Part shown: positions 7,383 to 15,045 of the stretch, in pieces
Numbering within the stretch: position 1 is the first letter of the stretch
How the letters are laid out: each line of letters begins with the position of its first letter
Origin: Actinomycetes bacterium
GTDB lineage: Bacteria > Actinomycetota > Actinomycetes > Actinomycetales > Cellulomonadaceae
Length of the DNA: 22,784 nt
Direction: 5' to 3'
NCBI GenBank assembly: GCA_021793115.1
Contig: JAJYTJ010000051.1
Location: forward strand, 1 to 22,784
Position numbers and translations under genes: made by a program
Notes under the pieces: generated by a model
Seen by the model: only the letters and a program-made list of their open reading frames with translations
Databases searched by the model: none
What the model was told of the DNA's origin: nothing

Positions 7383-8227
7383 CGGGACGCGGCGCGGATC
7401 TCCCAGGTGCGGCGGGCCGCCAGCCCGGCGCGCAGCACCCAGCGGACCGGCGCGTGGTACCAGCGGTGGTAGCGGCGGGCCAGGTAGCGGTAGGCGCTGT
7501 CGTGGTGGGCGCGGATCATCGGCGCCGGCCGCGAGCGCCACGACGTGCCGCCGATGTGCGTCACGCGGGCGGCCGGCACGTAGAGGTTCGTCCAGCCGGC
7601 ACGGCCCAGCCGCTCGCCGAGGTCGACGTCCTCGAAGAACATGAAGTAGCTCCGGTCGAAGCCGCCCACCTGCTCGAACGCCTCGCGCCGCAGCAGCAGG
7701 CACGCCCCGGACAGCCAGCCGGCGGCGCGCGCGGCCCCCGTGGTCTCCTGACGGGCCTGGTAGGCGCGGGTCCAGGGGTTGCCGGGCCACAGCCGCACCA
7801 GCAGCGCATGCCCGACGCCCTGGGTCAGCGACGGCAGCTCGCGCGCCGACGGGTAGACGGTGCCGTCCGGGTTGAGCAGCGCAGGCCCCGCCGCGCCGAC
7901 GTGCGGCGTCGCCTCGGCCGCGGCGACGAGGGCGTCGAGCGAACCCGGCTGCCAGACGAGGTCCGAGTTGCAGACCAGCAGCCACGGGGCGCCGGCGCCG
8001 GCGGCGCCGACGTTGGCGGCCCCGCCGTAACCGAGGTTCGCGCCGGGCACGACGAGCCGCGCGCCGTGCTCGTCGGCCACCGCGCGCGAGCGCGTCTGGT
8101 CGGTGCCGTTGTCGACGATGACGAGCTCGGCGCCGGTGCCGGCGGTGGCCAGGGAGCGCGCCAGGTCCTCGAGCTCGGGGCCGGGGTGGTAGACGACGCA
8201 GATGACGCGGACGGTAGCGGTGCTCAT
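7379..8227 (-). CDS. GT2 glycosyltransferase, WbbL-like rhamnosyltransferase candidate
   Basis: A 282-residue soluble GT-A enzyme. Seen in order are IVDNG (37-41), NLGYGGAANVG (64-74), the DxD-equivalent NSD (87-89), GACLLLRREAFEQVGGFD (174-191) and FFEDVDLGERLGRAGW (198-212), followed by a basic C-terminus with HHDSAYRYLARRYHRW. This pattern is shared with mycobacterial WbbL, which adds L-rhamnose from dTDP-rhamnose to decaprenyl-PP-GlcNAc in the wall linker. wbbL in M. tuberculosis also lies in the whiB2 region. Substrate specificity is inferred from likeness and could be another deoxysugar. The ATG at 8227 is 12 bases downstream of the metallopeptidase stop, indicating one transcript. Its stop shares the palindrome CTAG with the stop of DUF5719. 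Confidence 0.88.
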   Translation of the reverse strand: MSTATVRVICVVYHPGPELEDLARSLATAGTGAELVIVDNGTDQTRSRAVADEHGARLVVPGANLGYGGAANVGAAGAGAPWLLVCNSDLVWQPGSLDALVAAAEATPHVGAAGPALLNPDGTVYPSARELPSLTQGVGHALLVRLWPGNPWTRAYQARQETTGAARAAGWLSGACLLLRREAFEQVGGFDRSYFMFFEDVDLGERLGRAGWTNLYVPAARVTHIGGTSWRSRPAPMIRAHHDSAYRYLARRYHRWYHAPVRWVLRAGLAARRTWEIRAASR

Positions 8228-8239
8228 CGTCCCGTCAGG

Positions 8240-8722
8240 CTAGTAGTCGTCGGAGTACCCGGGGTCCACGTCCTGCGGGGCGCGCCCCAGCAGGTGCGCC
8301 ACCTGCTCGACGACCACGTCGTGCACGAGGTCCGCCAGGTCGAGCGGGTCGCTCGCCCGCGCCTCGAGGGGCCGGCGGTAGACGACGATGCGGTGCGGCA
8401 GGCCGGCGTCGGCGGGGAAGTAGCGGCCCAGCGGCACGCCGCCGTGCTCCCATGGCGCCGGGCCGGACGGCGGCACGTCCTCGACCGCGAACTCGGTGCC
8501 CTCGAGCTGGCGCGACCAGCGTCGCTCCACCTCGTCGACGGCGTCGAGCACCAGGTCGTCGAAGCGCTCGGCTCGCGTCCGGTACGCCGGCGCGCTGGTC
8601 GGCAGCACCGTGCCGCGCAGGCCGCGGCCATGCGTGTCGCGGCGCCGCACGGGGGTCGCGGGCGGCTGGCTGGCGCGCCGGGCGGGCAGCCCTGCGGACG
8701 ACGAGCGGCGCAGCGACCTCAT
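8240..8722 (-). CDS. Zincin-like metallopeptidase family protein (Rv3259-like), degenerate active site
   Basis: A 160-residue protein of the actinobacterial family found between whiB2 and DUF3499 genes. Visible landmarks are RDTHGRGLRG (29-37), ERFDDLVLDAVDEVERRW (52-69), FAVEDVP (78-84), RIVVYRRPLE (111-120) and HDVVVEQVAHLLG (134-146). In minimal zincins the last block carries HExxH; aligned to it, this protein reads EQVAH, keeping only the last histidine, so peptidase activity is questionable. I chose ATG 8722 because a -10-like TACAGT ends seven bases before it and because the family begins close to this point; the open frame runs on to 8851 but would cross the divergent DUF3499 start. 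The gene leads an operon with the WbbL-like transferase. Role unknown. Confidence 0.85.
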   Translation of the reverse strand: MRSLRRSSSAGLPARRASQPPATPVRRRDTHGRGLRGTVLPTSAPAYRTRAERFDDLVLDAVDEVERRWSRQLEGTEFAVEDVPPSGPAPWEHGGVPLGRYFPADAGLPHRIVVYRRPLEARASDPLDLADLVHDVVVEQVAHLLGRAPQDVDPGYSDDY

Positions 8723-8729
8723 GCGTCGA

Positions 8730-8735
8730 ACTGTA
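8730..8735 (-). promoter_or_regulatory. Possible -10 box for a leaderless metallopeptidase-like transcript
   Basis: Minus-strand TACAGT fits TANNNT and ends seven bases before ATG 8722. There is no Shine-Dalgarno sequence between them. No clear -35 element is visible at 16-18 bp. Confidence 0.45.
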
Positions 8736-8782
8736 GCCGCGGCCCCGGCGTTGTGATCCCAGGTGTTGTCGCCGCGCGGCGG

Positions 8783-8788
8783 TACCGT
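8783..8788 (+). promoter_or_regulatory. Possible -10 box for a leaderless DUF3499 transcript
   Basis: TACCGT fits TANNNT and ends seven bases before GTG 8796, mirroring the arrangement of the divergent gene. The intervening bases lack a ribosome binding site. No clear -35 box is seen. Confidence 0.4.
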
Positions 8789-8795
8789 CACCTCC

Positions 8796-9161
8796 GTGCG
8801 ATCCGTCCGGTTGTGCTCCCGCTCCGCGTGTGGCCGCCCGGCCGTCGCCACGCTGACGTACGTCTACGGCGACTCGACGGCGGTCCTGGGGCCCTTGGCG
8901 ACGCTCGCCGAGCCTCACTCGTACGACCTGTGCGCCGAGCACGCGGAACGCCTGACCGCGCCTCGCGGCTGGGAGGTGGTCCGGCTGCTGCCGGAGTTCG
9001 AGCCCAGCACGCCGTCGCACGACGACCTGCTGGCGCTCGCGGACGCGGTGCGCGAGGCGGGCCGGCCACCGGAGCCCGAGGTCGCGTCCGAACCGGTCGT
9101 CGTGGCAGGGGAGCGGCGGCGTGGCCACCTGCGCGTGGTGCACGGCGAGGTCGACGGGTGA
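8796..9161 (+). CDS. DUF3499 family protein
   Basis: A 121-residue protein with the family's characteristic opening: RSVRLCSRSACGRPAVATL followed by TYVYGDSTAVLGPLA, then HSYDLCAEHAERLTAPRGW. Cysteines 7, 12 and 46 with His49 are spaced like a zinc-binding site. The family is actinobacterial and normally sits beside the zincin-like gene and upstream of phosphomannomutase. The N-terminus is fixed at GTG 8796 by family likeness. Its stop overlaps the next start in GTGA (9158-9161), so the zinc-ribbon gene is coupled to it. Function unknown; a structural or nucleic-acid-binding zinc protein is plausible. Confidence 0.92.
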   Translation: MRSVRLCSRSACGRPAVATLTYVYGDSTAVLGPLATLAEPHSYDLCAEHAERLTAPRGWEVVRLLPEFEPSTPSHDDLLALADAVREAGRPPEPEVASEPVVVAGERRRGHLRVVHGEVDG

Positions 9162-9448
9162 CGCGCCGCAAGGACGCGCGGCGGGTGGCCAACGCGTCCC
9201 TGCCGCTCGGCTCGGTGGCGCAGCCGGCGGGGCCGGTGGCACCGGGGACGGAGACGTGCCGACGGTGCGGCGCACCGGACGTGGTCCGGATCCGGATGGG
9301 CGCCGCCGGCGACCGGCGTCTGGTGTTCGTGTCGTGCCCGCACTGCGAGCAGACCGGCTGGTTCGACGAGGACGGCGATGGCACGCCGCTGAACAGCGAG
9401 GACATCACCGGGATCGACCCGAGCGGCGGCCGCCCGGCCTCCCGGTAG
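9158..9448 (+). CDS. Small four-cysteine zinc-ribbon protein, uncharacterised
   Basis: A 96-residue protein starting at GTG 9158, which overlaps the DUF3499 stop. The first 30 residues are basic and then Ala/Pro-rich. A zinc-ribbon core follows: CRRC at 34-37 and CPHC at 60-63, separated by a 22-residue hairpin (VVRIRMGAAGDRRLVFVS). An acidic patch, WFDEDGDG, follows and the tail is disordered. The layout suggests a rubredoxin-like knuckle for binding nucleic acid or protein, with no enzyme motif. It occupies the place where a phosphomannomutase gene is often found after DUF3499 in other actinobacteria. I do not recognise a named family. Codon use and GC content resemble the neighbours, so there is no sign of recent transfer. 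Confidence 0.78.
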   Translation: MTRRKDARRVANASLPLGSVAQPAGPVAPGTETCRRCGAPDVVRIRMGAAGDRRLVFVSCPHCEQTGWFDEDGDGTPLNSEDITGIDPSGGRPASR

Positions 9449-9451
9449 ACT
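9446..9451 (+). promoter_or_regulatory. Possible -10 box upstream of the Trm112-like gene
   Basis: TAGACT, a good TANNNT match, overlaps the stop codon of the zinc-ribbon gene and would start transcription near 9458, just before the ribosome site at 9465. A matching -35 box is not evident, so this is tentative. Confidence 0.35.
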
Positions 9452-9464
9452 CGCCGCCGGCAAG

Positions 9465-9470
9465 AGGAGG
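9465..9470 (+). promoter_or_regulatory. Perfect Shine-Dalgarno site of the Trm112-like gene
   Basis: AGGAGG lies seven bases before ATG 9478. It rules out the in-frame GTG at 9472, which would be one base away. Confidence 0.75.
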
Positions 9471-9477
9471 GGTGCAC

Positions 9478-9666
9478 ATGGAGCCGTGGGCGCGTGCGCT
9501 GCTGCGGTGCCCGGTGACGGGTGCCGAGCTGATCGACGCGGTGGGGCCGGACGGGCAGCCGGAGCTGGTGTCGACCCATCCCACCAGGCCGCTGGCGTAC
9601 CCGGTCCGCGACGGCATCCCCGTGCTGCTGGCCGACGAGGCGCGGCCGGTCACGCCGACGGCGTGA
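9478..9666 (+). CDS. Trm112-like small protein
   Basis: A 62-residue protein with the Trm112/YcaR layout: LLRCPVTGAELI near the N-terminus and the closing LAYPVRDGIPVLLADEA. Trm112 proteins activate and stabilise partner methyltransferases in eukaryotes; in actinobacteria the gene usually sits between phosphomannomutase and sugar-phosphate isomerase genes, with unknown function. Only one cysteine (residue 11) remains of the zinc site common in the family, as CPVTG replaces CPxC, so zinc binding is unlikely. The start is set by a perfect AGGAGG. The next gene begins 13 bases after its stop, suggesting co-transcription with the cation transporter. Confidence 0.85.
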   Translation: MEPWARALLRCPVTGAELIDAVGPDGQPELVSTHPTRPLAYPVRDGIPVLLADEARPVTPTA

Positions 9667-9679
9667 CGCGCGGGACCGC

Positions 9680-10615
9680 GTGAACGACGAGGCGACCGCG
9701 CCGGCGGGCGGCGTCCGGGCGGTCGTCGCGGCCCTCGCGGCGAACCTCGGCATCGCCGCGGTCAAGTTCGTCGCCTTCCTGCTGACGCGCTCGTCCTCGA
9801 TGCTCGCCGAGGCGGTGCACTCGGCGGCGGACTCCGGCAACCAGGTGCTGCTGCTGCTCGGCGGCCGGCGCTCCCGCCGGGCGGCGGACGAGGCTCACCC
9901 GTTCGGCTACGGGCGTGAACGCTTCCTGTCGGCGTTCATCGTCGCGATCGTCCTGTTCAGCATCGGCGGGCTGTTCGCGCTCGACGAGGCGTGGCGCAAG
10001 TGGCGGGCCCCGCAGCCCATCGAGGGCCGGTGGTGGTGGGCGCCGCTGGCGGTGCTGGCCGCGTCCGTCGTCCTGGAGGCGCTCTCGTTGCGGACGGCGG
10101 CGCGCGAGTCGGCCGCCGTGCGCCGGGGCCGCAGCTGGTGGGGCTTCATCCGCGGGACGAAGGCGCCGGAGCTGGCGGTGGTGCTGCTCGAGGACACCGG
10201 TGCGCTGCTGGGCCTCGCCTTCGCCGGGTTCGGTGTGTCGATGACCCTGGCGACGCACGACGGGCGCTGGGACGCCGCCGGCTCGGCCGCGATCGGCCTG
10301 CTGCTCGTGACGATCGCGGTGATCCTCGCGGTCGAGACCACGTCGCTGCTGCTCGGGGAGTCGGCCGACCCGCTGGACGTCGCGGCGATCCGGGGCGCGC
10401 TCGTCGGGCCCGGGATCGCGTCGGTGATCCACCTGCGCACGGTCCACCTGGGGCCGGAGGAGCTGCTGGTGGCCGCCAAGGTCGAGGTGACCCACCGCGC
10501 GACGGCCGACGACATCGCGACCGCGATCGACGCCGCCGAGGCCCGCGTGCGAATCGCCGTGCCGCTCGTCACGCTCATCTACCTCGAGCCGGACCTGCGC
10601 CGGCCGCCCGCCTGA
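9680..10615 (+). CDS. Cation diffusion facilitator family transporter
   Basis: A 311-residue membrane protein with about six helices and a cytoplasmic C-terminal domain (about residues 225-305), the plan of CDF metal/proton antiporters that export Zn2+, Mn2+ or similar ions. The second-helix metal site is seen as HSAADSGNQ (His47, Asp51), followed by the conserved loop HPFGYGRER (73-81). The fifth-helix site reads EDTGALLGL (Glu171, Asp172) rather than the usual HxxxD, as in the ZnT9/SLC30A9-like branch, so the transported metal is uncertain. The GTG start at 9680 follows a GGGA stretch. The transporter commonly lies in this actinobacterial neighbourhood. It converges with the RDD gene, with a small hairpin between them. 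Confidence 0.9.
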   Translation: MNDEATAPAGGVRAVVAALAANLGIAAVKFVAFLLTRSSSMLAEAVHSAADSGNQVLLLLGGRRSRRAADEAHPFGYGRERFLSAFIVAIVLFSIGGLFALDEAWRKWRAPQPIEGRWWWAPLAVLAASVVLEALSLRTAARESAAVRRGRSWWGFIRGTKAPELAVVLLEDTGALLGLAFAGFGVSMTLATHDGRWDAAGSAAIGLLLVTIAVILAVETTSLLLGESADPLDVAAIRGALVGPGIASVIHLRTVHLGPEELLVAAKVEVTHRATADDIATAIDAAEARVRIAVPLVTLIYLEPDLRRPPA

Positions 10616-10632
10616 CGGCGCGCCCCGACGAT

Positions 10633-10650
10633 CTGACGCGGGTTCGTCAG
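10633..10650. terminator. Hairpin between convergent CDF and RDD genes (candidate bidirectional terminator)
   Basis: CTGACG, six loop bases, CGTCAG: a perfect 6-bp stem overlapping the RDD stop codon. It lacks a T-tract, so it is not a classic intrinsic terminator, but its position between converging genes suits a shared end point. Confidence 0.4.
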
Positions 10651-11459
10651 TCCGGGTCGGGGATCGCGTGCGGCAGCCGCGTCAGCAGCGCCGCGTCCGC
10701 CGCGGCCCGCGCCTGTCGCCGGTACTCGGCGGCCAGCTCCCGCGAGCGCCGCTCCGCGACGACGGCGGCGAGGAAGTCCTCGGAGTGGGTGCCCGCCGGA
10801 GGCAGCGGTCGCACGTAGGCCTGCACCTCGGCCGTCAGCCGGGTGCCGAGCTCGACGCGCGAGGCGGGGTGCAGCATCCGCGCCCGTCCCAGGAACTGGC
10901 GCACCGCCAGCGCGAGGCCGTCCGGCAGCCGCGCCATGTCCGCGGAGGCCGCCCAGCCGGACAGCGCCGGCGGCATCGCGACGGTGACCGCGACGGTGCG
11001 CCGCCCGCGCACGCGTGCCGAGTAGGTCCCGGCGAGCATGTCGCCCAGCCGCTTGCCGCGCGGGTGCACCGCGGACGCGATGATCGCGACCACGCCGAGG
11101 GTCATCCACAGCTCGACGACGCCGACCAGGGCGCGTACCAGCGCGTGCCGGACGGTGATCGGCCCACCGTCGTCGCGCACGATCCGCATGCCCATCGCCA
11201 GCTTGCCGAGCGAGCGGCCGCGCGTCAGCGTCTCGACCGTGACCGGCACCACGACGAGCACCACCACCATCGTCAGCACGGTGAAGATCCGCGACGAGTA
11301 GCCGCCGCCGCCGAGCACCCCGACGAGCAGGACGACCGCCGTCGTGCCCGCGACCTCGACGGCCACGTCGAGGATCGCGCCGAGCATCCGGGACGCGAAC
11401 GCCGCCGGGCGGGCCTCCAGCAGCACGCCCTCGCCGGTGACGACGCCCCGGTCGTTCAT
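10647..11459 (-). CDS. RDD family membrane protein
   Basis: A 270-residue protein. The opening GEGVLLEARPAAFASRMLGAILD contains the RDD-type Arg (24) and Asp (31). Two to three further hydrophobic stretches lie at about 32-75 and 108-132, and the family hallmark GRSLGKLAMGMRIVRDDGG is at 81-99. The second half (about 150-270) is soluble and alpha-helical, rich in Arg and Ala. I use ATG 11459 because the family similarity begins here; the open frame upstream would collide with the divergent SpoIIM-like promoter. RDD proteins next to SpoIIM and MoxR/DUF58 genes are a standing actinobacterial set (compare Rv3695/Rv3694c in M. tuberculosis). Some RDD proteins elsewhere are reported as Na+/H+ antiporters, but nothing here shows that. 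Confidence 0.9.
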   Translation of the reverse strand: MNDRGVVTGEGVLLEARPAAFASRMLGAILDVAVEVAGTTAVVLLVGVLGGGGYSSRIFTVLTMVVVLVVVPVTVETLTRGRSLGKLAMGMRIVRDDGGPITVRHALVRALVGVVELWMTLGVVAIIASAVHPRGKRLGDMLAGTYSARVRGRRTVAVTVAMPPALSGWAASADMARLPDGLALAVRQFLGRARMLHPASRVELGTRLTAEVQAYVRPLPPAGTHSEDFLAAVVAERRSRELAAEYRRQARAAADAALLTRLPHAIPDPD

Positions 11460-11554
11460 CGCCGCGTGCCGCCGGACGTGCGGGCACCCTGCGGGGCGTC
11501 GCCGAGTCGGACCACACCGGGAGCGTATCGGCCCGGGGCGCGGCCCGAGGCTGG

Positions 11555-11560
11555 CAGGCT
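11555..11560 (+). promoter_or_regulatory. Possible -10 box immediately upstream of the SpoIIM-like gene
   Basis: CAGGCT, one base off TANNNT, ends six bases before ATG 11567. The intervening GGGGGC could instead act as a weak ribosome site, so leaderless and led translation are both possible. Confidence 0.25.
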
Positions 11561-11566
11561 GGGGGC

Positions 11567-12556
11567 ATGGACCTCGACGCGCTCGTCGTCGCGCGCACAC
11601 CGGCGTGGCAGCGGCTGGACGCGCTGGTGCGCACCCGGCGGCTGTCCGGTGCGGAGTCCGACGAGCTGGTGCGGCTCTACCGCGCCGTCTCCACCGACCT
11701 CTCCGTGGTGCGCTCGTCGGCCCCGGACCCCGAGGTGGTCACCCGGCTGTCACAGCTGCTCGGCCGGGCGCGGGCGCGCATCGCGGGCTCGCACGCGCCG
11801 GGCTGGTCGCAGGTGACGCGCTTCGTCGTCGTGCTGCTGCCGGCCGCGCTCTACCGGCTGCGCTGGTGGACGCTGGCGGTGGCGGTGACCTTCGTCGCCA
11901 TCGGCGTCGCCACCGGCTGGTGGGTGGCCACGCACCCGGCGGCGCTCGACGCCATGGGGTCGCCCGAGGCGCGCCAGCAGTACGTCGACCAGGCGTTCAC
12001 GTCGTACTACGACCCGTCGGCCGGTTTCGCGGCGATGGTGTGGACCAACAACTTCTGGCTCACGTGGCTGTGCATCGGCGGCGGCATCACGGGCGTGGTG
12101 CCGGTCGGGTTCCTGGTCGACAACGCCATCAACGTGGGTGCGGCCGGTGGGCTGATGGCCTCCTACGGCCACCTCGGGGTGTTCCTGCAGCTCATCCTGC
12201 CGCACGGGTTCATGGAGCTGACGAGCATCTTCGTGGCGGGTGCGGCCGGGCTCAAGCTGTTCTGGGCGTGGATCGACCCCGGCCCCCGGCCGCGCGGACG
12301 CGCCGTGGCCGACGAAGGGCGTTCGCTCGTCACCGTGGCCCTGGGCCTCGTCGCGACGCTCGCCGCCTCCGGCCTGGTCGAGGCGTTCGTCACCGGCTCC
12401 CACCTGCCGTGGGTCGGCAAGATCGCCATCGGGCTGGTGGTCGTCACCGCCTTCTGGGTCTACACGCTGGTGCTGGGCGCCCGTGCGGTCCGGGCGGGCG
12501 AGACCGGAGACCTCGCCGCCGACCTGGCCGGCTACCAGGTGGCCACGGCCGGCTGA
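11567..12556 (+). CDS. SpoIIM-like (stage II sporulation protein M family) membrane protein
   Basis: A 329-residue protein. A soluble helical N-terminus of about 95 residues precedes several transmembrane segments (about 98-125, 160-205, 215-235, 255-275, 285-305). The signature LPHGFMELTSIF near 209-220 and the TNNFWLTWLCIGGGITGVVPV helix identify the SpoIIM family. In Bacillus SpoIIM works with SpoIID/SpoIIP in septal peptidoglycan hydrolysis; non-sporulating actinobacteria keep homologues beside MoxR genes, role undefined. It is divergent from the RDD gene (107 bp apart) and convergent with DUF58, the same orientation I recall for Rv3694c. A membrane role in envelope remodelling together with the MoxR module is an inference. 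Confidence 0.92.
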   Translation: MDLDALVVARTPAWQRLDALVRTRRLSGAESDELVRLYRAVSTDLSVVRSSAPDPEVVTRLSQLLGRARARIAGSHAPGWSQVTRFVVVLLPAALYRLRWWTLAVAVTFVAIGVATGWWVATHPAALDAMGSPEARQQYVDQAFTSYYDPSAGFAAMVWTNNFWLTWLCIGGGITGVVPVGFLVDNAINVGAAGGLMASYGHLGVFLQLILPHGFMELTSIFVAGAAGLKLFWAWIDPGPRPRGRAVADEGRSLVTVALGLVATLAASGLVEAFVTGSHLPWVGKIAIGLVVVTAFWVYTLVLGARAVRAGETGDLAADLAGYQVATAG

Positions 12557-12580
12557 CGGCGCTCGCCGACGGCCCGTCAG
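12553..12580. terminator. Hairpin between convergent SpoIIM-like and DUF58 genes
   Basis: CTGACGG at 12553-12559 and CCGTCAG at 12574-12580 form a 7-bp stem with a 14-base loop, beginning at the SpoIIM-like stop codon. There is no T-tract. The stem sequence nearly matches the one at the other convergent junction (10633-10650). Confidence 0.4.
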
Positions 12581-12593
12581 GCACGGCGCACCG

Positions 12594-13925
12594 CTACAGC
12601 CGGCCGGCCGCCTTGAGCGCGAGGTAGGTGTCGGCCAGGCGCGGCGCGAGGTCGTCGGGCAGCGCCTCGACGACGTCCATGCCGCGCCGCCGGAGCCGCT
12701 GGGCGACGGCGGCCCGCTCCAGGCCGGCCCGCTCGGCCGCCGCGGCGGCGAACACGTCGGCGCTCGTGGTGCGCGTCGCGCGCAGCGTCTCCTCCTCGGG
12801 GTCGAGGACCGATGCGACGACGACGGCGTGCCGCGACGTCAGCTGCTCCGCGACGTCCAGCAGCCCTTGCTCCACCGCCGCCGGGTCGAGCGTGGTCAGC
12901 AGCACCACCAGGGCGCGCTGCGTCAGCCGCTCGCGGACCTGGGCCGCCACGCCCGCCCAGTCGGCCTCCACGAGCTCGGGCTGCACGCCGGCGAGCGCGT
13001 CGGCGAACGCCGGCAGCACGCGCCGCCCGGTGGATCCCGCGACCCGGGCCCGCACCCGCCGGTCGAACGCGAGCAGCTCGACCCGGTCACCGGCGTGCGT
13101 GGCGAGGGACGCCAGCAGGAGCGCGGCCTCGATCGACGCCTCGAGCCGGGGGGCGTCGTCCACCCGGACGGCGCTGGTCCGCGACGTGTCGACGACGAGG
13201 AGCACCCGGCGGTCCCGTTCCGGCCGCCAGGTGCGGACCACGACGTCCGCACGGCGAGCCGTGGCCCGCCAGTCGATGGAGCGCACGTCGTCGCCGATGA
13301 CGTACTCGCGCAGCGAGTCGAACTCCGTCCCGGCACCCCGCACCTGGACCGCGGCGCGGCCGTCCAGCTCCCGCAGCCGCGCCAGCCGGCTCGGCAGGTG
13401 CCGGCGCGACGCGAACTCCGGCAGCACCCGCAGCCGGCCGGGCACCGGCAGCGTCGCCTGGCGGCCCGCCAGGCCCAGCGGCCCGATGCTGCGGATCGTC
13501 ACCGCCCCGGCGACGAGGTCGCCGCGCCGCGTGGGCAGCAGGTCGGTGACGACGCGCCTGGCCTCGCCCGGCGGCAGGTCGACGTGGTGGCGCGGGGTGG
13601 TGCGAGCGAGCGACGCGGGCGACCCCGGCGCGTCGTCGCGGGGCAGCGCCGACGGTGGCCAGGCGTCGCGCACCACGGCCCGCAGCCGGCGGGCGTCCCG
13701 GTTCTCCAGCGTCAGCACCGAGCGTGCCGGCTGGGTGAGCCGCACGGAGGCCGGCACGTCGCGGCGCACCCCGACGCGCCGCGGCGAGGCGGCCAGCGCC
13801 GCGTCGAGCCCGCACAGCACGACGACGACCACCGCCCAGGCCAGCACCGTGCCGGGCACCGGCACGAGCAGCACCGCGACGGCGCCGAGCGCCGTCAGCA
13901 CCACCGCCCGCCACGTGAGGGCCAC
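12594..13925 (-). CDS. DUF58 domain protein of the MoxR operon
   Basis: A 443-residue protein with two N-terminal hydrophobic segments (about 4-20 and 22-40) and a cytoplasmic body. The DUF58 hallmark is clear near residue 200: GTEFDSLREYVIGDDVRSID, with WRATARR just after it. A von Willebrand A-like fold follows, in which VVDTSRTS offers a MIDAS-like metal site (DxSxT). DUF58 proteins are the usual partners of MoxR ATPases, which are thought to act as chaperones for assembling or activating vWA-containing complexes. The GTG at 13925 is preceded by a GAGG site and lies seven bases after the moxR stop, so it is the last gene of the operon. The open frame continues upstream, but that part is a shadow of moxR. 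Confidence 0.92.
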   Translation of the reverse strand: MALTWRAVVLTALGAVAVLLVPVPGTVLAWAVVVVVLCGLDAALAASPRRVGVRRDVPASVRLTQPARSVLTLENRDARRLRAVVRDAWPPSALPRDDAPGSPASLARTTPRHHVDLPPGEARRVVTDLLPTRRGDLVAGAVTIRSIGPLGLAGRQATLPVPGRLRVLPEFASRRHLPSRLARLRELDGRAAVQVRGAGTEFDSLREYVIGDDVRSIDWRATARRADVVVRTWRPERDRRVLLVVDTSRTSAVRVDDAPRLEASIEAALLLASLATHAGDRVELLAFDRRVRARVAGSTGRRVLPAFADALAGVQPELVEADWAGVAAQVRERLTQRALVVLLTTLDPAAVEQGLLDVAEQLTSRHAVVVASVLDPEEETLRATRTTSADVFAAAAAERAGLERAAVAQRLRRRGMDVVEALPDDLAPRLADTYLALKAAGRL

Positions 13926-13932
13926 GAGCGCC

Positions 13933-15041
<1,109 letters not shown>

Positions 15042-15045
<4 letters not shown>

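Noticed and set aside
5562..7985. Minus-strand frame of 807 codons across DUF5719 and the end of the WbbL-like gene
   Set aside because: Low-complexity Arg/Gly/Ala product that overlaps two well-supported genes in other frames.
6569..9157. Long plus-strand frame leading into the zinc-ribbon protein
   Set aside because: Only the part after GTG 9158 has real protein character; upstream it is a shadow of DUF5719, the minus-strand genes and DUF3499.
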